From the NCBI RefSeq assembly GCF_001653235.2, contig NC_035793.1, forward strand, positions 2,170,001 through 2,234,000: DNA of 64,000 nt, in the 5' to 3' direction. The position numbers and the translations under genes were made by a program. The notes beneath the pieces are model-generated. The model was not told where the DNA came from. It did no database searches and saw nothing but the letters and a program-made list of their open reading frames with translations. Numbering within the stretch: the first letter of the stretch is position 1; the number at the start of each line of letters is the position of its first letter. Of this stretch, positions 57,867 through 64,000 are shown in pieces. The DNA comes from Pochonia chlamydosporia 170 (Eukaryota; Ascomycota; Sordariomycetes; Hypocreales; Clavicipitaceae).

Positions 57867-60045
57867 TCAACCATAATTGGCTTGGGAAGCATTTAGCCTT
57901 TGGCGCTTCTCGGGCGGGCTGTCATGATCCGAGGTTGGAAAGTTCGATCGGGTCATACTGTATTGGTTTCCGCCGTTCATCATGCCGTTCCACTGGTCGA
58001 CATTGCTTTGACTCATGTGACTCGGAGACCAGCCAGAGCTGTTACCACCCGGTGGCGTGTTTGACTCAAACTTGAGCGACGACGGAGCACCCATGTACGG
58101 TACATTTCCAATAATGAATCCGGTATCTGACTGCTCTGGGGGATTCTTGAGAAGATGAGCCATGTGCGTCCGTACGGATTTGAGCATTCCCTCCTTAGTA
58201 AATGGCTTTGCTAGGACTCCGTTCATGCCTTTGCACGTTGCCGTTAGCCCACTTCTTGTTCACACTGTTTGGCATTCTAAGCACGTTGCTTATTTTATAG
58301 AACTTACCGTGCTCAAAGTATCCATTGACCTCGTCAGGCCGAATATTCGAGGTCATAGCGATGATAGGAGTCGTTGGACAATGCTGGCGAATATACATGG
58401 TTGCCGACACGCCATCGAGACGAGGCATAATAATGTCCATAAACATCATATCGAAATGATCACGGCCGACCTCGCTGACACGAGTGTATGCATCCGCGCC
58501 GTTTAACTGCGACAATTAGTATCGACTGGTTTACATCAACATATCCGGTAACTTGCTAGCCAAGTCCAGCCGACGTCTCGGGTGAAAAAACTTACAGCAT
58601 GCTCAACTTCGCAACCCATCGACTTCAAAAACTTGATACCAATCTTTGCACAAGTTGGATCGTCCTCGACGAGAAACACTTGCGGTTTTTTGGAACCCCA
58701 CATGGGGGTAGATCGATCTGTACCCGGTCCAGCTGTTGCCGGAATATTCGAAATAGGAGCAGGCGCCGAGATGTTCGCCTCGCTAGACATGGTGGTGCTG
58801 GGCGTGCTTTCGTTTGGAATGGCGAATGGGATTTTGTGGATGTGGTCCGGCTGAAATGGATCAATGCCAACCGTCTGTCCCACCGGGTAAACAGGGTAGC
58901 GGCTGAGGTCGGTCATAGGGTCGTGCATAAGAGGCATAGAGACGGGCGTGATCATCGCAGCAGATTCGGGCGGCGCGGCGTACATGCCATGGAGGCGCTC
59001 GAGTTCTCGATCGGCCGCGGTATCTGGAGCCACGCTGGAGAGTAGCTCTCGGGCCCTGCGCAATTCCGGCACATTGTCTTCGACATCCCCTGATCCATTC
59101 GTATTCATCGACTGCCCCATCATTCCGCGACTTCTTCCATCGTAGGGGGTAAGATAGTTGATCATCTCGTACTGCGCCTGCTTCTGAGCATTGACCATTT
59201 TTTGCAATGTCATGACCTCATTAACAAGCAGTCGATTGGTCTGGGAGACTTCGGCGAACAGTTCCTGGAGCTGCTGAACCTGTTGTTGCGTTGCCGTTAA
59301 TTGCTCCGACACCACACCAACATGTTGGCTGGTAGTGAAGTCCTCAGTGACCTGGGGTTTCCGGGGAGCTGGAGCTTTGCGTCGAATGTTGTCAAGGCCG
59401 TCCTTGCTATCGGCACGGAAATATGGGTGCTTAAACTCCAATACCTATGGAAGCATACAAGTTAGTGTTACGCAATCGCGCTCTTGGTGTACACTGAATC
59501 GGCAGTGAAGTGAGTGGGTTGCATACATTTCCGCCTGGGTTTGAGGCTTCGCTGTCGCTCGATGGCTTTACTTTGTGAAAGTCGTATTTGTTCAATTGCC
59601 GAATGAAGCTGGACATGTTGCTGTGCTTGAAGTGTTTGGGAAGAATAGATCGCGTGAATTTCTCGCCCTATGCCAGTAGACAAGAAAATGATGTCAGCGC
59701 CCCAAGCTCCCATTTCGATACCACACCACGAAATCAGTTACGTGACGGAAGGTACGTCATACCTCAACTACGACAAAGGAATCGCCGTCCTTTCCCCATC
59801 GGGCCACATCTTGATGCGACGGATCTTCGAGCATGCTAAATACATCGTGGTCAGCGTGACTAGTCATTGATCGGTTGGGTTGAGGAGATGAAGTATATTA
59901 CCGAAAGAGTTTGCGAACCTAGCGGAAGATGACTTGTTAGCATATCGACAAAATTATACAACCGTGGGCATTAGACGGCGGTACTCACAAATTCACTGGC
60001 ATTGTTACTGCCGCCAGTCGCAGCAGTGACCTCGGATCCCGACAT
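57867..60045 (-). CDS. SKN7: Response-regulator transcription factor Skn7
   Basis: Seven exons (59989-60045, 59902-59918, 59763-59835, 59527-59667, 58596-59444, 58308-58506, 57867-58228) give 565 residues. Residues about 15-110 form an HSF-type DNA-binding domain: [43 protein letters not shown] and [12 protein letters not shown] Gln-rich coiled-coil stretch follows ([18 protein letters not shown]). The receiver domain spans about 350-475, with the acidic pair in VEDD, phosphoacceptor Asp403 in [12 protein letters not shown], and Lys453 in LAKPF. Skn7 acts in nuclear oxidative and osmotic stress responses and takes phosphate from a phosphorelay. The second exon is only 17 nt, yet it is required to keep the domain. 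Confidence 0.95.
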
Positions 60046-63000
60046 TGTCAGACAGAGTTAGGTTGATACGCGGGACCGAGTCTCAATAGTTTGTCGCCAG
60101 CGGCGGAAATTTCGGCAACGCACTCGATTGATAATGGCAATCGACAGTTGTTGGTTCGTGATGTATGTTCCGTCTGCCTGGCAAGGCAAGCCGGGGAAGG
60201 AGCGACGCAGATTCAGCGGGCGACGACGCTGTCTGTTCTGGCTCTCGGACTGCGATGGGATGGTTCTTCAGCAAGGGTTCCACAATGCAAGTCGTCGGTG
60301 TCGAAGGCTCAAGCGGGCGCAAGACCGTTGGCGGACGTATTCGGTAATATAGAATCGTGGCCGCACAACCAGGTGATGAATTGGCAATGGCAAGGCGTTG
60401 GTCTGGAGAATCGACGACAAAAACGAGCCGGCTTAGCCAAGAAGTGAGATTGCGGATATGGACATGGAAGAAGTGCCCAGGTTTTGGAAGAGGACCAGAC
60501 GGATGGATGGACCAGTGGTGGGCCGGGATAGGCCACTGAGGAGACGGATCAGGTGAATGACGGCGGACGAGTCTTGGCCAGGGGATCAACAACGAGACAT
60601 GGATGGCAGCGACGATTGAAGGCGTTTGGTCACACTGGCATTGGCACTGGTATTGGGATGAGGATTGGGATTGGGACCAGACATGGTCATGGACAAGGAG
60701 ACTGGACATGGAGAGATGGGCACTGAGAGTCTAATGCTTGACTGGGCAGACATGCGCCAGGCGACATGGAGAGAAGCGGCAGACCCGGTCGCCAGTGCAG
60801 GGCTTCGGAAAGGAGGGGGGCAAATAGTGGGCGACCGGGGGTAGCAACTTTCAAACTTAGAAGTCGACATACCGTCAAGTCTGCAGTCAAGCTGGTTGAA
60901 GGATAGCTGGGGTCAGTGGGCGCAGCGCCAGTCCCGTACCACCAGACCAGACGCTTTGCTCTAAATGTCGGGTGCTTGGAGTTTCCTTTCTTCTGAATCT
61001 TTTTTTTATCAAAACCAAATGTTCTGTGTTTCGTCGTTTCTGGCCAGGTACCGACGTACCTGCCTACCTACTAGGTACCCATGGGTGCGCCCGACAGGGA
61101 GTGTGCATGAGAAACCAGGACTGGACTCCATGATCCTGTCCGCGTTCAGAACGATTCTCAACGCAGGGAAACGCAACACCAGACAGCACTGTGAAGACAG
61201 GACACCAGACCAGACTTGACTTTTACACAATGCAGTCAAGGAATAACGGGGCCGTTTTTGCGGGCTGGCCTGGTGGATTCAATGTCGCAACAGTCAATCC
61301 AACTGGCACACCTTGCAAACCACTGCTGTTGGTTCCTTCCTGGCCTTTACTCTCCAGATTTTCCTAAAAAGTAGTCGCGTCCGAGGCTAGCTAGCCACAT
61401 GCTCGAAGTGTGCTGATGACAACTGGACGCTACTCGAGAATGGAAGTACTCCCCTTGCGCGAACCAGACACCAAATTCACCAGACTCACGACTCGCCAGA
61501 CTCCTCACAGTACTTAAGTAATATGTCTGGTACTTGGATGGGCAACGCATGTCTGAATTCCTCTCGCACACTTCACCTGGATTATTAAACTGTACCAGAC
61601 TCTTTGTGCATAACCCTTGACTAGCCGGCGTCGACCACAGAGTACCTAGGTACTCAAGCACACCGTAAGCGACATGTAGATCCAAGTCAACATCTGCCCT
61701 GTAAGAGCCAAGAACAGTCTGCATCAGATCTACGGCATTGATAACTATTGCGGAGTCTATACGACGAGATGCAGTCAGTCAGTCTTTGGTTGGTTGCATG
61801 GGTCCTTCCTTGGTGCGGCTGTGTGCTGAACAGTGCTTGGATTGTTTTGTGCTCGTCTCATCCAAATGAGCGTTTCTCCTTTATTGAATTTATTCCCTAC
61901 ATTTGTACCTTGCGTCCCCTCATCTGTCTCCAATGCACACATTCATAAACAGGAGGCAAGTCTTGACTGATGACGTTGATAGGACGTTGATAGGACGTTG
62001 ATAAGAAAAGAAACGAAAAGAAAAGAAAGCAGACATGGACTTGGCTTCGGTGGTGGTCCGCAATCATCGATCAGACGGCACGACATTGAAGGTTCAACGC
62101 TGCAAATAGAGCACTCGGAGTGGTGCGGTGGGTTCTTGTTGGTGTGGATGCAGACTGCTTTTTTTCTCCCACGGAGATTTGGGCCACACGAGACCCTGAT
62201 TGGTCAAAAAACGGAGCTTCTGTGCATTTGATGCAGCCTCTGGGGGGAGGCAAAGGAGGGTCCAAGTGGTGGGACGGACCACTTTGAGCGCCTGGGCTTG
62301 CAGGCTTCCGGGCTTGTTGGCTTGCAGCGCCCGCAGCCATCCCACCAGACCAGACAGGATCATGAGTACAGTCAAGTACTGCCTGCTATGTGTGTATGCA
62401 CGACAAACACATTGCACCAGACTGCACTGCACTGGCGATGACATGGGACTTTCACGCTCACGGACCACATTCAATGACACGGGAAGCAGGAGCTCACTTT
62501 TTCAACATCTGATATTCTTGCCACGGCCAAGTGCGGCAGGAATGTGGGCTATTGCAGGCTGGCTGGCCCGAATCTGTGAACCCTTGTATTGACGATTCCA
62601 CCCTGCAGGCATCAAATACCTAGGTATGTACAAGAGGGATGTACTCCGTACTGGACATCTGGACGTAGTTTGTTTCCCCCCTCGCGAGGCGTTCGGCGAT
62701 TTAGCGGATCTTTTTTGAAACGGGGATTTTAACACAGGGGGTCTTTCTGTTGCTCAAACTCCGAACTGTCTTGATGGTGTATCCGATCGGGGACTGCTGG
62801 ATGCCTTTTTCCCATGAAGTATGACGGGCGGAAGAGGTGGCTGTTTAGGTGCTAAAGTTGTCAACGTGGGCGACGATGATGAAGAATGACGGGTCATTTA
62901 TTGGACACTGTGTACGGAGTACTGTCTGGTGTGCCAGTCCAAACCATCAATCCTTCCATGTGTTTGGCAGGAGAGAGAATCGAGTGCATGGCGCTCAGCC

Positions 63001-64000
63001 AAGATGCAAAATCAGCTGTAGGCACGAAGCACATCAGGCCATGTTCCGAACTTGCCGGATTGTGCATGCATCACATATTACATCTGGGGGAATGACGAGA
63101 AAAGGGTATCAATCGAACAGAAGAATTAGATTATTGAGTCCTAAGAGAATGCAGGCTGGCCAGCATTTGATCTCATGTTATCTTAGACTAGGGGATCGGG
63201 CCAGTTGCTCGACAGCACTAGCCTTCACTAGTACAGCAGAGCGCAGCACATAAAGATCTCACAGCACCGTCAGATCATTCTCTCTCACGCAACCCAGAAT
63301 AATCAATCATGCATGCATTTGAGCATCGTCTGGTGAGACCATCTCCTGCGCCGCAGTGGATGGGTACATGTACCAATCTGCTCTGTACATGGTCGCCTAG
63401 TCCACGGTCTGGTTTGACCCGCGCTTCTGCGTCTCCCTGAATTTGCATTTTCATGTCAACTGGTCTGTCTCGTCTGTCTGTCTCTCTGCTTGCTTCCTTC
63501 TCTTTCCGGAACGCCCGTTTCGCCTGTTGCTTTTGCTCTGGTCCTTTGCGCCATTCACAAGCGACTCCAGAAGCCGTGTGGCGCATTTCGCCGCGCACAG
63601 TGGGGCCGGTTTGCCTCTTTCTCGCTTTCTTTCCTTTCCTCTGTCTCTTATTTTTTCCATCATGTCTGGTACTGTACTTTCCGTCGGACAGAATCTCTAG
63701 GGAAGAAATGATCGTTTTGATCGTTGTTGCATATTATTCCTCTACACCCTGCTTTCTGATCACGAGGCAAATGCTGGCACATTGAGCCGAGAGAGACCAT
63801 GCGGCGTTTACATGTACCCATCCATGTGCGCCTACGAAAGTCCTCATCCCACATTTCCGCTCCCGTGCTCCAAGTTTGGTTCAGATGCAAGCCGCAAACC
63901 AACATGCATGATAAAGGTCGTTTGCAATCTCACTCACATGCAGGTCAATATATTTTTTGTTTCTCTCCAGTTCGCCCCCATGCTGCATGTCGATAATGGC
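60046..64000. other. About 4 kb without a supported gene, upstream of SKN7
   Basis: The left part is GC-rich and purine/pyrimidine skewed, and is probably the SKN7 leader and promoter. Frames here (for example 60083-60709, minus) give low-complexity Ser/Pro/Gln peptides. TACCTAGGTA-type palindromes occur at 61642-61653 and 62616-62627, and GTACGGAGTAC copies at 62641-62651 (inverted) and 62912-62922. A pyrimidine-rich region lies at about 63450-63660. The upstream region of a gene beyond the right edge may be included. Confidence 0.5.
61972..62003. repeat. Three-copy 11 bp tandem repeat
   Basis: The unit GACGTTGATAG is present twice in full and a third time nearly in full, followed directly by a purine tract (GAAAAGAAA type). 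It is a short intergenic minisatellite. Confidence 0.85.

Noticed and set aside
60083..60709. 208-codon minus-strand frame upstream of SKN7
   Set aside because: The peptide is low-complexity (Ser, Pro, Gln, Arg) with no domain; it overlaps the likely SKN7 leader and other open frames.
61990..62035. Purine tract of GAAAAGAAA type next to the 11 bp repeat as a functional element
   Set aside because: Simple sequence of this kind is common between fungal genes, and nothing else supports a role.

Overview
The window is nuclear DNA of a filamentous ascomycete, most likely a sordariomycete and plausibly of the order Hypocreales. That placement is inferred from protein resemblance and gene style. 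Genes carry short spliceosomal introns (47-107 bp in the models below) with GT...AG ends and CTAAC/CTGAC-like branch sites. There are no operons, and Swi5/Ace2, Skn7, Spt10, a fungal phosphoketolase and a secreted subtilase are present. I found 21 protein-coding genes that the sequence supports, one of them cut by the left edge. I saw no rRNA, convincing tRNA, transposon or CRISPR array. Splice sites were placed by eye from reading frame and consensus; every model except the subtilase closes in frame.

Layout, left to right. 1-19.4 kb: a DUF4470 protein (partial), an Ace2/Swi5 zinc-finger factor, a CBS-PB1 membrane-anchored protein, mitochondrial ribosomal protein uS2m (MRP4), the Spt10-type acetyltransferase with an integrase-like zinc-binding motif, chaperonin subunit CCT7, and a small ankyrin protein. 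21.4-27.1 kb, metabolism and transport: phosphoketolase, a GNAT acetyltransferase and a monocarboxylate-transporter-like MFS protein. 28.6-36.3 kb: AIM24, a kinesin, an F-box-like protein and a 127-residue orphan. After a gene-poor 3.7 kb stretch come a subtilisin-like protease with a damaged or unusually spliced 3' part (39.9-42.9 kb) and a ZIP zinc transporter (43.1-45.0 kb). 46.9-54.8 kb is compact and housekeeping: MSH2, a complex I subunit, TRM10 and DNA primase PRI1. The right end holds the response regulator SKN7 and about 4 kb without a supported gene.

Functional links are mostly by process rather than by position: DNA replication and repair (PRI1, MSH2), chromatin and cell-cycle transcription (SPT10, ACE2), mitochondrial function (MRP4, AIM24, the complex I subunit) and stress signalling (SKN7). 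PRI1 has two MluI cell-cycle boxes (ACGCGT) exactly 10 bp apart about 150 bp upstream of its ATG. MSH2 has one at a similar distance.

The most unusual signals are three. First, the ZIP transporter's extracellular region has three C-H-x-H-x4-[FH]-C repeats, each interrupted by an intron at the identical codon and phase. Second, the near-palindrome GTACGGAGTAC recurs in intergenic DNA far above chance. Third, the reading frame of the subtilase breaks downstream of an intact catalytic domain.
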